From NCBI GenBank assembly GCA_946405575.1, contig CAMJHP010000004.1, positions 26,756-90,755 of the forward strand: a DNA stretch of 64,000 nucleotides, read 5' to 3'. The translations under genes were made by a program, and so were the position numbers. The notes below the pieces were generated by a model, which had not been told where the DNA came from, did not search any database, and saw nothing but the letters and a program-made list of their open reading frames with translations. Each line of letters begins with the position of its first letter. The stretch's first letter is position 1. Source of the stretch: an uncultured Bacteroidales bacterium (lineage in GTDB: Bacteria > Bacteroidota > Bacteroidia > Bacteroidales > F082). Positions 1-9,658 of this stretch are shown here, piece by piece.

Positions 1-1554
1 GCCCAAAACCAACCGCAAAAGTCACAATCAAAGGCTCAAATGAACGTCCAGAAGTTCGCCTCCACGCTATATCTTATTGAGAACTTCTACGTGGATACTG
101 CCAATAGCGACAAGGTGGTGGAAGACGCCATCGTCGCCGCGCTGAAGGAACTCGACCCGCACTCGGCCTACATCTCCAAGAAGGATGTGGAGAAAGCCAA
201 CGAGCCACTCGTTGGGAGCTTCGAAGGCATTGGCGTAACCTACCAACTCATTCGTGACACCATCACCGTCATCAGCCCTGTGGCAGGTGGTCCATCGGAG
301 AAGGTGGGCATCATGACTGGCGATCAATTCATCAAAATCGATGGTGAAGATGCCTTTGGCAAAAAAATCGACAACGAATATGTGCAGAAACGCTTGCGTG
401 GCAAGAAAGGTACCAAGGTCACCGTAAGCGTGAAACGCGGAAACGACAAAGAACTCCTTGATTTTGAAATCATCCGCGATAAGATTCCGCTGAACAGCAT
501 CAACGCTGCCTATATGCTCGACAAGCATGTCGGCTACATCAAACTCGACCGTTTTGCCCAAGAATCGACACAAGAGTTCAAGGAAGCCTTTGCCAAACTT
601 CAAGCCCAAGGTATGGAGTCGCTCATCTTCGACCTGCGTGGCAACACAGGAGGATACCTCAACACCGCCATAGAGCTTGTTGACCAATTTCTTACCGAAA
701 ACCAACTCATCGTCTTCACAGAAGGCATTCACTCACCTTATCAGGAATGGAGGTGCACAAAAGACGGCCTTTACACCACCGGCAAACTTGTAGTCCTCAT
801 CGATGAAGGCTCTGCCTCGGCCAGCGAGATTCTTTCTGGTGCCATCCAAGACCACGACCGAGGTATTGTCATTGGTCGCCGCTCATTTGGTAAAGGCTTG
901 GTCCAAAGACCTTTCAACTTGCCCGATGGCTCACAAATCCGTCTTACCACCTCACGCTACCACACGCCATCAGGACGTTGCATCCAACGGCCTTACGAAA
1001 AAGGAGCCGAGGACTATGCCAAAGAGATGACCAAACGTCTAGAACATGGCGAATACTATCATGCCGACAGCATACATTTCCCCGATTCGCTGAAATACAA
1101 GACTGATGGTGGCCGCACTGTCTATGGTGGCGGCGGCATTATGCCCGACATCTTCATCCCTGTCGACACAGCATACAACAGCAAGCTCTACACCAACCTC
1201 GTCCGCAAAGGTGCCTTGAACCGTTTCACCACCGACTATGGCCTCAAGCATCGCGACGAGATCAAGTCTCACTATAGAGACTTCGATAGCTTCAACAAAG
1301 ACTTCATTGTGGGTCAAGACTTAGTCAACGGCCTGAAAGCCGCTGCAGAAGAAGCTAAAGTAGAATGGAACGACGAACAATTCAAACGCTCCGAGAAGTT
1401 CTTACTTCTGCAAATCAAAGCTTTAATTGCCCGAAATGTTTGGGAAACCCAACAATATTACCAAGTGATGTCCTCTGCCGATTCTGGAGTCCAAAAAGCC
1501 TTGGAAGTACTCGGCAGCGAAAAGACATATAAAAACCTGTTGAAAAGGAAATAG
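1..1554 (+). CDS. S41 family carboxy-terminal processing peptidase (5' end outside window)
   Basis: A periplasmic or envelope serine protease of the CtpA/Prc type. The frame is open from base 1 without a start codon, so the N-terminus, probably including the membrane anchor, lies upstream. The ATG at 40 is internal to the homologous region. A PDZ domain (around bases 200-430) is followed by the S41 core. The SASASEI block carries the nucleophile serine at codon 817-819 and the general-base lysine of FGKG at codon 892-894. The 25-residue spacing is that of E. coli Tsp (Ser430, Lys455, from memory). The C-terminal 170 residues are a helical tail usual in Bacteroidota homologues. A promoter for the next gene follows directly, with no clear terminator between them. 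Family assignment is secure; the substrate is unknown. Confidence 0.93.
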   Translation, partial: AQNQPQKSQSKAQMNVQKFASTLYLIENFYVDTANSDKVVEDAIVAALKELDPHSAYISKKDVEKANEPLVGSFEGIGVTYQLIRDTITVISPVAGGPSEKVGIMTGDQFIKIDGEDAFGKKIDNEYVQKRLRGKKGTKVTVSVKRGNDKELLDFEIIRDKIPLNSINAAYMLDKHVGYIKLDRFAQESTQEFKEAFAKLQAQGMESLIFDLRGNTGGYLNTAIELVDQFLTENQLIVFTEGIHSPYQEWRCTKDGLYTTGKLVVLIDEGSASASEILSGAIQDHDRGIVIGRRSFGKGLVQRPFNLPDGSQIRLTTSRYHTPSGRCIQRPYEKGAEDYAKEMTKRLEHGEYYHADSIHFPDSLKYKTDGGRTVYGGGGIMPDIFIPVDTAYNSKLYTNLVRKGALNRFTTDYGLKHRDEIKSHYRDFDSFNKDFIVGQDLVNGLKAAAEEAKVEWNDEQFKRSEKFLLLQIKALIARNVWETQQYYQVMSSADSGVQKALEVLGSEKTYKNLLKRK

Positions 1555-1593
1555 TTTTTGCTGAAAAAACCATAATGAATCCAGAAAAATCCT

Positions 1594-1601
1594 TATTTTT
1601 G
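1594..1601 (+). promoter_or_regulatory. Bacteroidota -7 promoter element for the first C25 peptidase
   Basis: The bases TATTTTTG match the TAnnTTTG -7 consensus of the Bacteroidota primary sigma factor, 69 bp before the ATG at 1670. No convincing -33 TTG was found at the usual spacing, so the call rests on the -7 element and its position. Confidence 0.6.
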
Positions 1602-1669
1602 CAATTTGACATTTGCATTTTCACAATCATCAATTAATCAATTCAATACCAACTAATTAAATTCAAAAA

Positions 1670-4600
1670 ATGAAGAAATTTCGTTTACTTAGCTCAGCAT
1701 TCCTTATGGTAGGTTTGCTGTTGGGCACACAAGTGTTGGCTCAGCACATCGAACTCGGTGCTGCCAAGTCGACACAGAGCTGTGCCAACGTAACTGACGA
1801 AGGCTTCACAGCCTCTTTTTCCTTCAGCAGCATCGATGCCACTGAAGTTTCCACAGAAAAAGGTGTGTTTTCCTACATTACTATGGACGGCACCTATCCC
1901 TCTGGCAATGTAGGCGAGCCCAACCTGCCAGCCGTCAACAAATTGTTAGCCATCCCTTATGGCGTCAGCAACGTCTCCGTCAAGGTGAAAAACTACAACA
2001 CTAAGGTTTATTCCCTCGCTGACTTTGGCGTCAAGACGCTTTATCCCCAGCAACAGCCGCTCCGCAAGGATCAGAAGCCTGAGGATGTGCCTTTTGCTTA
2101 CAACGAAAAGGCGTACAATGCCAAAGGTTTTGCCAATCGTCCCATCGCCCAGGTTCAGATTCAAGGCACCTTGCGTGGCATCCAAATCGGTGCCCTTACG
2201 GTCAACCCTGTGCAATATGATGCCGCCACCAATAGCATCCGTGTCTTCAACGACATTGAGGTTGAGGTTTGTTACGACCAATACGACAAGTCAGCTTCCT
2301 ACGATGAGTTTGCCAGAACCTTCTCGCCCTATTTCGCCAACATCTACAGACAGATGTTCAACTGGCGCGACGATGTGTATGACGAGCACCCCGATCTCTG
2401 GCAGACCCCTGTTCATATGTTAATCATTGCCGACCGTATGTTTGAAGAGTGCATACAGGAATGGCTTGCTTGGAAGACTATGAAAGGCTTCTATCTGGAT
2501 GTGAACTATACGGACGAAATCGGCACCACTGCCGCGGCCATCCGTGCTTTCATCCAAGAAGAGTATGAGAAAGAATCTCCTACCTTCCTTATGATTATGG
2601 GCGACAAGAACCAAGTTCCTGCCAGCGCCACAGGTAGTGAGACCCACTGCGTCACCGACCTTCAGTATTCGAGCGTTGATGGAGACGAGTTCCCCGATAT
2701 GTATCATAGCCGTTTCCCTGCTGAAACTGTCGCACAGATGCAGGCGATGCTCAACAAGGCTCTCGAATATGAGCAATACACCATGCCTGACCCGAGCTAC
2801 CTGAACAACGTGCTCCTCATCGCTGGTGAAGACAGCGGTTGGGGTGTCACCGTGGGTCGTCCCACCATTTGGTACGCCACCAACTATTACTACAATGAAG
2901 AACACGGCTACGACCAAGTCCATGAATACAGCCACGGCCAATATTCAGGCTGCTACACTTGGCTGAACGAAGGCGTCGGCTTCGCCAACTACACTGCCCA
3001 CGGTTCCAACACCAGCTGGGCTGGCCCAAGCTTCACTGTCAGTGATGTCAACAACCTGACCAACGAGCATAAATACTTCCTCGCAATGGGTAACTGCTGC
3101 GAGGCAGCCGACTGGGGTATCAGCGGCACTTGCTTCGGCGAGGCTATGGTGCGCGCCGAGAACAAGGCCGCCTACGCTTACATCGGTTCCTGCCCATCGA
3201 CTTACTGGCTCAACGACTATTACTTTGGTGTGGGTGCCACAAGTCGTGCCGACGGCACTATGCCTTCTTACGAAGAGACCACTATGGGCTTCTACGACGC
3301 CATGTGGACCGACGATGCCTACAACACTGTCACCTCTATGATGTTCATTGGTAACTTGGCTGGCAATGCCGCTCAAGCCCTTGGCTATGATATCCACATC
3401 AGCACCCTTTACTGCTGGCAGGCCTACCATACTTTGGGTGACGGTTCTATCCTGCCCTTCCGCATCCAACCCACCGAAAACACCATCAGCCATATGCCCA
3501 CCCTGCCTATTGGAATGGACCACTTTACCGTTAGTGCCGAGCCTGGTTCCTATGTGGGTATCAGCAAAGACGGTTTCCTTTACGGTGCGGGTATGATTGA
3601 TGAAACCGGCACTACAGATATTCCGATTAGCCCCGTCACTAGTGGTGGTGATGTCACCATCTGTGTGACCCATCCCCAATACATTCCATACACAAATGTC
3701 ATTCCTGCTGCTGCATTGGATGGCGCTTATGTTGCCGTCGACAGCTTCACTCCTGCTAATGTTCATGTTGGCGATGAATCTTCAATGAGTGTCACCTTCA
3801 AGAACGTGGGATCACAAGCCACTAATGGCACAACCAACATTACCTTAACTTGCGAAGACAACAGTTTGACTATCATCAATGGCACAAGCTCCTTCGGTAG
3901 CTTGGATCCTAACGCCACCATTCAAGTGGATGGCTTTACCTACAGCATCGCCGAAGGTGTCGCCGATGGCACCAGATTCACCATCCATATCGACGCTGTC
4001 TGCGGTAGCGAGACTTGGGAAGGCAAGGCTGTCATCACCGCTGGTGAAGCCGTGCTGCAATTCGACGGTATGGCCAGCGCTGGTGGATTTGTGCCTGGCG
4101 AAACACTCTCTGTCGTTGCATCGTTTAAGAACACTGGTCACTACATGGCTACCAACGCCATCGCTAGCATTGCTTCGACGAGCGAATATGTTACCATCGA
4201 AAACAGCACTTTCGAAGCTGGCACCATCGACCCAACGGGTGTTGCCACTTGCGTGTTCTACATCACTGTTGACGCCAACTGCCCCATGACCGAGCAACTG
4301 CCTCTGACCTTCACTTTGAGTGCTGACGGTGGCCTTGTCACAGAAGGTGCTGGAGTCCTCAAGAATGCCTGCAATGTCGTTTTCGACCTCGCTGACTCCT
4401 ACGGTGATGGTTGGAACGGTGCCAGTTTGAATGTCAGCTTCAGCGATGGCACACCTACCCAAAATATGACCATCAGCAGCGGCAGCTCAGCTTCTTACAC
4501 TGTGGAAATCGGTAATGGCGTCCATGTCACCCTCAACTGGACTGAGGGACAATGGGACGGTGAGTGCTCATTCTCTGTAAAATATGAAGACGGAGGCGAA

Positions 4601-5167
4601 ATCTACAATTGTTCTTCAGTCAGTAGCGGTCTGCTTTATGAATTCGATTGCAACTGTAGTGGTAGTGCCACCATTGGCACTTACAGCCCTGTCGAGAACC
4701 TGCAAGCTGAGGCTTCCAACACGAGTGTCACCCTGACTTGGAATGCTCCTGAAGGTGCCGTCAACTACATCATTAGCCGCAATGGTATTGAAATTGCCCA
4801 GACGACTGAAACCACCTTCACCGATGTTCTCACAAACAAAGACGGTTTCTACACCTACTGCGTGGTGGCCGAATATACCGACGGACTCTCCGTTCCGGAA
4901 TGCGTCATCGTTGAGTTCTTAGATGCCGTCGATGAGGTTGAGACCGAATTTGCCATCTACCCCAACCCTGTCAACAACACATTGTTTATTAATGGCGGTA
5001 ACTCCACATACAGCTATGAAATGTACAACGGTATGGGACAAAAGGTCGCCAGCGGCGATGCCACAGGCAATACCCAAATCAACGTCAGCAGTATGATGAA
5101 GGGCGTGTACTTCCTCCGCCTTACCACTGGCACTCAAGTGCGCATGGAAAAGGTTGTTGTGGAATAA
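1670..5167 (+). CDS. Secreted C25 (gingipain-like) cysteine peptidase with T9SS sorting domain, paralogue 1
   Basis: Predicted to be a secreted cysteine endopeptidase exported by Sec and then the type IX secretion system. The 1165-residue product has a signal peptide (about residues 1-24, ending in VLAQ) and a propeptide to about residue 230. The C25 catalytic domain follows, with His444 in the AHGS motif and Cys476 in GNCC. Next are Ig-like/CARDB-like beta domains, a DSYGDGWNGA domain, an FN3-like module and a type A sorting domain over the last 75 residues (YPNPVNN near its start, EKVVVE at the end). The cysteine neighbourhood (GNCCEAADWG) differs from the ACNNG/ACLNG form of the two paralogues in this window, so specificity may differ. 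The C-terminal half is very similar to the next C25 gene, which suggests tandem duplication. The substrate cannot be told from sequence. Confidence 0.9.
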   Translation: MKKFRLLSSAFLMVGLLLGTQVLAQHIELGAAKSTQSCANVTDEGFTASFSFSSIDATEVSTEKGVFSYITMDGTYPSGNVGEPNLPAVNKLLAIPYGVSNVSVKVKNYNTKVYSLADFGVKTLYPQQQPLRKDQKPEDVPFAYNEKAYNAKGFANRPIAQVQIQGTLRGIQIGALTVNPVQYDAATNSIRVFNDIEVEVCYDQYDKSASYDEFARTFSPYFANIYRQMFNWRDDVYDEHPDLWQTPVHMLIIADRMFEECIQEWLAWKTMKGFYLDVNYTDEIGTTAAAIRAFIQEEYEKESPTFLMIMGDKNQVPASATGSETHCVTDLQYSSVDGDEFPDMYHSRFPAETVAQMQAMLNKALEYEQYTMPDPSYLNNVLLIAGEDSGWGVTVGRPTIWYATNYYYNEEHGYDQVHEYSHGQYSGCYTWLNEGVGFANYTAHGSNTSWAGPSFTVSDVNNLTNEHKYFLAMGNCCEAADWGISGTCFGEAMVRAENKAAYAYIGSCPSTYWLNDYYFGVGATSRADGTMPSYEETTMGFYDAMWTDDAYNTVTSMMFIGNLAGNAAQALGYDIHISTLYCWQAYHTLGDGSILPFRIQPTENTISHMPTLPIGMDHFTVSAEPGSYVGISKDGFLYGAGMIDETGTTDIPISPVTSGGDVTICVTHPQYIPYTNVIPAAALDGAYVAVDSFTPANVHVGDESSMSVTFKNVGSQATNGTTNITLTCEDNSLTIINGTSSFGSLDPNATIQVDGFTYSIAEGVADGTRFTIHIDAVCGSETWEGKAVITAGEAVLQFDGMASAGGFVPGETLSVVASFKNTGHYMATNAIASIASTSEYVTIENSTFEAGTIDPTGVATCVFYITVDANCPMTEQLPLTFTLSADGGLVTEGAGVLKNACNVVFDLADSYGDGWNGASLNVSFSDGTPTQNMTISSGSSASYTVEIGNGVHVTLNWTEGQWDGECSFSVKYEDGGEIYNCSSVSSGLLYEFDCNCSGSATIGTYSPVENLQAEASNTSVTLTWNAPEGAVNYIISRNGIEIAQTTETTFTDVLTNKDGFYTYCVVAEYTDGLSVPECVIVEFLDAVDEVETEFAIYPNPVNNTLFINGGNSTYSYEMYNGMGQKVASGDATGNTQINVSSMMKGVYFLRLTTGTQVRMEKVVVE

Positions 5168-5184
5168 AGTTCTTCCTTTAAACG

Positions 5185-5214
5185 AAAAAAGGCAGCCGTT
5201 TGGCTGCCTTTTTT
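5185..5214. terminator. Bidirectional intrinsic terminator
   Basis: A perfect 7-bp stem (GGCAGCC/GGCTGCC, 4-base loop) flanked by six A and six T lies between two convergent genes (ends at 5167 and 5225). It can terminate both. Confidence 0.92.
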
Positions 5215-5224
5215 GTATACTTGT

Positions 5225-5959
5225 TTACAAACCTCGCTGTTTCTTGATGGCCTCGTAAGCTGCGTTAATTTCTTGAAATTTCTTCTCGGCCGCTTGTCGC
5301 ACATCATCACCGAGACTGCTCACCAAATCGGGATGATTTTTCTTTGCCATCTCACGATAAGCTTTTTTCACTTCCTCGTCGGAGGCTGAAGATTCGATGC
5401 CGAGTATCTTGTATGCACTATCAGTTTCCCTAATGAACATAGCCTTCACTGACTGGAAATCGCTGTTGGTTATGCCCATATAGTCGGATATAGTATTTAT
5501 GACACCCAATTCCTCAGTCGAAATCCTGCCATCGGAATTGGCTATACCGAACAAATAATGAAGCAATTGCAGGCGCGAAGAATAGTCCATATAGTGCCCT
5601 ACTTGCTGACTCACTTCGTATAGATTGTAATCCTTTTCCAAAATTTCACGCAACATCTTGATATAACTTTCCGCTCGCTCTTGACCGAAATTCTGCAAAA
5701 AGAAACGCTTCACATAGTCCAACTCTGAGCGTTTCACATTACCATCGGCTTTCATCACTGCAGCAGAAAGCACCAATAATGTCACATTGAAGTCGCGCTT
5801 TTCTTCGGTGTTGCCAAAGGTTTCATTCACTTCTGAACGAATAACCTTAGGACGATTGCCAGAAAACAGTCCGCCAATTGCATATCCTATAATGGCACCG
5901 ATTGGACCACCGAAGGACCATCCTAAACCTGTCAATATCAATCTCAAGAAAAATCCCAT
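5225..5959 (-). CDS. TerB-like and DnaJ domain protein (DjlA-like)
   Basis: A 244-residue co-chaperone-like protein. The N-terminus (about residues 1-33) is a glycine-rich hydrophobic segment, probably membrane-inserted. Residues about 50-165 match the TerB/DjlA alpha-helical domain. The last 65 residues form a J domain with the HPD motif (KNHPDL) that stimulates Hsp70 ATPase. The order membrane segment, TerB, J domain is that of DjlA. It has its own -7 element and sits alone on the minus strand between two secreted peptidases, with no functional link apparent. The specific DnaK-related role is inferred from the family. Confidence 0.88.
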   Translation of the reverse strand: MGFFLRLILTGLGWSFGGPIGAIIGYAIGGLFSGNRPKVIRSEVNETFGNTEEKRDFNVTLLVLSAAVMKADGNVKRSELDYVKRFFLQNFGQERAESYIKMLREILEKDYNLYEVSQQVGHYMDYSSRLQLLHYLFGIANSDGRISTEELGVINTISDYMGITNSDFQSVKAMFIRETDSAYKILGIESSASDEEVKKAYREMAKKNHPDLVSSLGDDVRQAAEKKFQEINAAYEAIKKQRGL

Positions 5960-5983
5960 TGCTTAAAACTTTAAAACAGGCAG

Positions 5984-5991
5984 CAAAAGTA
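5984..5991 (-). promoter_or_regulatory. -7 element for the TerB-DnaJ gene
   Basis: On the minus strand this reads TACTTTTG, matching TAnnTTTG, 24 bases before the ATG at 5959. No -33 element was assigned. Confidence 0.5.
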
Positions 5992-6078
5992 CACAAAAAA
6001 CCTCACTCTACCCAAGATGCGAAAAAGTGCAGTGAAAAATAATTCCGTCAAAACCATAGAACAACAGAAAAAGATTCG

Positions 6079-6086
6079 TATTTTTG
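6079..6086 (+). promoter_or_regulatory. -7 element for the second C25 peptidase
   Basis: TATTTTTG fits the Bacteroidota -7 consensus, 39 bp before the ATG at 6126. The same string precedes the other two C25 genes (1594 and, as TATTTTTG again, 53238), which suggests similar basal promoters for all three. Confidence 0.6.
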
Positions 6087-6125
6087 CAGTTTCTATTGAT
6101 AACCAACATTTTTAATCTATCACTC

Positions 6126-9100
6126 ATGAAAAAAGTACTTTTTTCCCTTGTGTTTGTGGCTTTGTCAGCGATGACATTTGCACAGCAATGGACTGGCATC
6201 AGTCAAACTACACCTGTCGGTCCCGAGGTTAAGCTAGTTTCCAGCAGTGAGCAGCAAGTCGTCATCGACTTCTCCTTGGGTGGATTCTATCTAACCAGAG
6301 TGAGCACCCCAAACGGTATCCAGCAAGTCGTTTCCGTCCCGAAAATGGCCTCTATGCTTGATACAGGTGCTCCCGACCTTCCCCAATTCCCTGTCCCAGC
6401 CATCATCGGTGACGTAGCCGAGATGCAGGTCAGTGTGATCAGCAGTGCTTTCACCGATTACGAAAATGTTGAAATTGCCCCTTCAAAAGGCAATTTCAGT
6501 CGTCAAATCGATCCCGAAAGCGTAGCTTACACTTATGGCCAAATGTATAGCCAAGACGCTTTCTATCCCGCTGCACAGGCTTATCTGGAAACGCCTTACA
6601 TCATTCGCGACTTCCGTGGCCAAAACATTATGGTGCGCCCCTTTGCCTACAATCCTGTGACGAAGACATTGCGTGTCTATCATGATTTGACCATCGAAAT
6701 GCGCAAAGTAAGCGACAATGGAGTCAACCAAAAGACAGCCCGCAAAGCCAATGCCAAGGTTTCTTCGGAAATGAAGGCCTCCTACGACCATCGTTTCATC
6801 AACTTCAAAGAAACCACAGCAAAGTATACTTTCATTGAAGACCGTGGCGAGATGCTAGTTATCTGCCCCGATCAGTATTTAGGTGCTATGCAGTCATTTG
6901 TAGACTGGAAAAACCAATCGGGTCGTCCTACCACAATGGTCAGCGTGACCGAAGCCGGTGGCAACAATGACACCCAAATCAAAAACTACATCAACAGCAT
7001 CTATACCGACCCTGAACGTAATCTTGAGTTCGTTCTTCTCGTTGGTGACTATTCGGATCTTACCCCTCACTCAATGAGTGGCGGACGTTCCGACAACTGG
7101 TTTGGCCAATTGGAAGGCAACGACAACTACCTTGAAGTTCTCACAGGCCGTTTCTCGGTACAGAATATGAAGGATGTAGAAACTCATGTTGAAAAGGTGT
7201 TGTACTACGAGCGCGATATGCCAGAAGGCCTTACTTGGCTTAATCAGGGTATTGGCATTGGTGCCAACGAAGGTGCAGGCAATGGCCATAACGGTGGTGA
7301 AGCCGACTATGTGCACATCAACTACATCCGCGACACCTTGATGCACTACACATACGAGAATGTCACACAACAGTACAGCGGCGTAGGCGGTGGCACCAGT
7401 GCCAGTGCCATTAGTGCCGACTTCAACGAAGGCAAGAGCATCTGCAACTACTGCAACCATGGTTCACAGACCAGTTGGGCTGTGGCCAACTACAGCAACA
7501 GCCATGTGAACGCTTTGGTGAACGACGACAAATGGCCCTTCATTTGGTCGGTGGCTTGCAACAATGGCGAGTTCAATGGCACTTGCTTCGGTGAGGCTTG
7601 GCTAAGAGCAACCAACGAAACCACAGGTCGTCCCACTGGTGCTATCGGTGGAATGTTCAGCTGGATTTCTCAGCCTTGGGTGCCTCCAATGACAGGTCAA
7701 GACGAGATGGTCGACATCCTTACGGAATGGAAAAACAACGATCAGTTCTGCCACACCTTCGGTGGTGCTTCGCTCAACGGCAATATGTACATCCTTGATA
7801 TGCACCCCAGCGACCAAGGCGCCACGCACAACACCTGGATTCTCTTTGGCGATCCGAGCTTGATGGTTCGCACCGATAATCCTGTTAGTATGAACCTCAG
7901 CTGCACACCAGCTGTACTGATGTTGGGTATGAGCGAATTGGAAATCACTGCTGAGAACACTGCCTATGGCATTGCCACCCTGATGATGGACGGCGAAGTG
8001 ATTGCCACAGGTTACATCAACAACGGCATTTGCACCCTAAGTTTCCCCCCAATGAGTAACGTTGGCACGGCCACCCTTACTGTTATGGGTTATAACAAAG
8101 TAACTGAAGTTATGCCTATCGAAGTCCTTCCAGCCGAAGGTCCCTATGTCACCGTGGCAAATTATATGCCCAACTTCGCTCCTGTCAATGTGGAGACAAG
8201 CCTGACTATAAGCTTCAAGAACGTGGGTGTTGATCCGACCAATGGCAACACTACAGTTACCTTGTCTTGTGATGACGAACGTCTGAATATCCTCACTGGG
8301 ACAGCTCAATTTGGCGTGTTGGCAGCTGAAGAAACCATCGTTCTGCAAGACGCTTTCAGCTTCATTGTTGCAGAAGGTGTTGAAGACGGCACCAGATTCC
8401 AAATCGATGTGCAAATGACCGACGGAAGGCAAACATGGATCGGCAAGACCTTCGTCACTGCTGGACAAGCCATTCTTGAATATTCAAGCACGGATTGGGG
8501 CGGTAGCTTTGTTCCCGGAGAAACAGTGACTTTCGTTGCCAAATTCAAGAACATAGGGCACTATATGGCCACCAACGCCATTGCATCTATTACTTGCGAA
8601 AGCGAATACGTCACCTTACTCAATCCCACCATTGAGATGGGTACCATCGATCCTGAAGGTATCTGCACTTGCGTGTTCAACATCCAAATTGATCCTACCT
8701 GTCCTGAAACCGAACAGATTCCCGTGAACTTCATGATCCAAGCCGATGGTAACTTGACTGCCGAAGGTTCAATCACTATGAAGAACTCTTGCAATGTTGT
8801 CTTTACTTTGTCCGATTCCTATGGTGACGGTTGGAACGGAGCCAGCTTGAATGTCAGTTTCGATGATGGCACACCTTCGCAGAACCTCACTATGACAAAC
8901 AGCGCATCTGCCACATATACCATCGAAATTGGCAATGGCGTCCATGTAACTCTCAACTGGACCGAGGGACAGTGGGACGGCGAGTGTTCTTTTGTCGTGA
9001 AGTATGAAGATGGAGATGTGATATACAATTGCACCTCTGTCCATAGCGGCCTGCTCTATGAATTCGACTGCAACTGTGCCGGCGGACAAACTATCGGCAA

Positions 9101-9584
9101 CTTCAACCCTGTTGAAAACCTAGTTGCTGAAATAGGTGTTGGCACCAACACTTTGACATGGGACGAGCCTGAGGGCGCCTTCAACTACATCATCTGCCGC
9201 AACGGTATTGAAATCGCTCAAACCTCAGAACCCACTTATGTTGACGAAGTCTTCAGCGAGTCCTTCTACACCTATTGTGTCGTTGCAGAGTATACAGGTG
9301 GCTTCAGCACTCCTGAATGTATCGTGGTCAAATCCGAACTCGGTGTGGAAGAAGGTGAAACTGAGTTTACCATCTATCCCAACCCGGTCAACAACATCCT
9401 TTACATCAACGGTGGCAACACCGAGTACAGATACGAGATGTACAATGGAATGGGTCAGATGGTGGTCAAAGGCACTGCCCAAGGCACTGAACAAATCAGC
9501 GTTGATGGTATGACCAAGGGAGTATATTTCCTACGCCTCACTTCTGGCACTCAAGTTCATATGGAAAAGGTGGTGGTGAAATAA
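6126..9584 (+). CDS. Secreted C25 (gingipain-like) cysteine peptidase with T9SS sorting domain, paralogue 2
   Basis: A 1152-residue secreted cysteine peptidase. The ATG at 6126 starts a clear signal peptide (MKKVLFSLVF, ending in TFAQ); an in-frame TTG at 6084 falls on the -7 element and is rejected. A propeptide of about 230 residues precedes the catalytic domain. Its dyad is His445 (NHGSQTSW) and Cys478 (ACNNGEF), as in gingipains. Then come CARDB/Ig-like repeats, the DSYGDGWNGA domain, an FN3-like domain and a type A T9SS tail (YPNPVNN to EKVVVK). The N-terminal half is closest to the C25 gene at 53.3 kb, while the C-terminal 450 residues are closest to the one at 1.7 kb. The gene therefore looks like a mosaic of the family. 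Confidence 0.91.
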   Translation: MKKVLFSLVFVALSAMTFAQQWTGISQTTPVGPEVKLVSSSEQQVVIDFSLGGFYLTRVSTPNGIQQVVSVPKMASMLDTGAPDLPQFPVPAIIGDVAEMQVSVISSAFTDYENVEIAPSKGNFSRQIDPESVAYTYGQMYSQDAFYPAAQAYLETPYIIRDFRGQNIMVRPFAYNPVTKTLRVYHDLTIEMRKVSDNGVNQKTARKANAKVSSEMKASYDHRFINFKETTAKYTFIEDRGEMLVICPDQYLGAMQSFVDWKNQSGRPTTMVSVTEAGGNNDTQIKNYINSIYTDPERNLEFVLLVGDYSDLTPHSMSGGRSDNWFGQLEGNDNYLEVLTGRFSVQNMKDVETHVEKVLYYERDMPEGLTWLNQGIGIGANEGAGNGHNGGEADYVHINYIRDTLMHYTYENVTQQYSGVGGGTSASAISADFNEGKSICNYCNHGSQTSWAVANYSNSHVNALVNDDKWPFIWSVACNNGEFNGTCFGEAWLRATNETTGRPTGAIGGMFSWISQPWVPPMTGQDEMVDILTEWKNNDQFCHTFGGASLNGNMYILDMHPSDQGATHNTWILFGDPSLMVRTDNPVSMNLSCTPAVLMLGMSELEITAENTAYGIATLMMDGEVIATGYINNGICTLSFPPMSNVGTATLTVMGYNKVTEVMPIEVLPAEGPYVTVANYMPNFAPVNVETSLTISFKNVGVDPTNGNTTVTLSCDDERLNILTGTAQFGVLAAEETIVLQDAFSFIVAEGVEDGTRFQIDVQMTDGRQTWIGKTFVTAGQAILEYSSTDWGGSFVPGETVTFVAKFKNIGHYMATNAIASITCESEYVTLLNPTIEMGTIDPEGICTCVFNIQIDPTCPETEQIPVNFMIQADGNLTAEGSITMKNSCNVVFTLSDSYGDGWNGASLNVSFDDGTPSQNLTMTNSASATYTIEIGNGVHVTLNWTEGQWDGECSFVVKYEDGDVIYNCTSVHSGLLYEFDCNCAGGQTIGNFNPVENLVAEIGVGTNTLTWDEPEGAFNYIICRNGIEIAQTSEPTYVDEVFSESFYTYCVVAEYTGGFSTPECIVVKSELGVEEGETEFTIYPNPVNNILYINGGNTEYRYEMYNGMGQMVVKGTAQGTEQISVDGMTKGVYFLRLTSGTQVHMEKVVVK

Positions 9585-9604
9585 CAACCACCCATCTTAA
9601 ACGG

Positions 9605-9644
9605 AAAAGGCGACCTCTCGTTTGAAGGGGTCGCCTTTCCTTTT
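9605..9644. terminator. Bidirectional intrinsic terminator
   Basis: The stem AAAGGCGACC/GGTCGCCTTT, preceded by A and followed by a T-rich tract, lies between convergent genes ending at 9584 and 9659. Confidence 0.88.
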
Positions 9645-9658
9645 AACGCAATTCAAAA

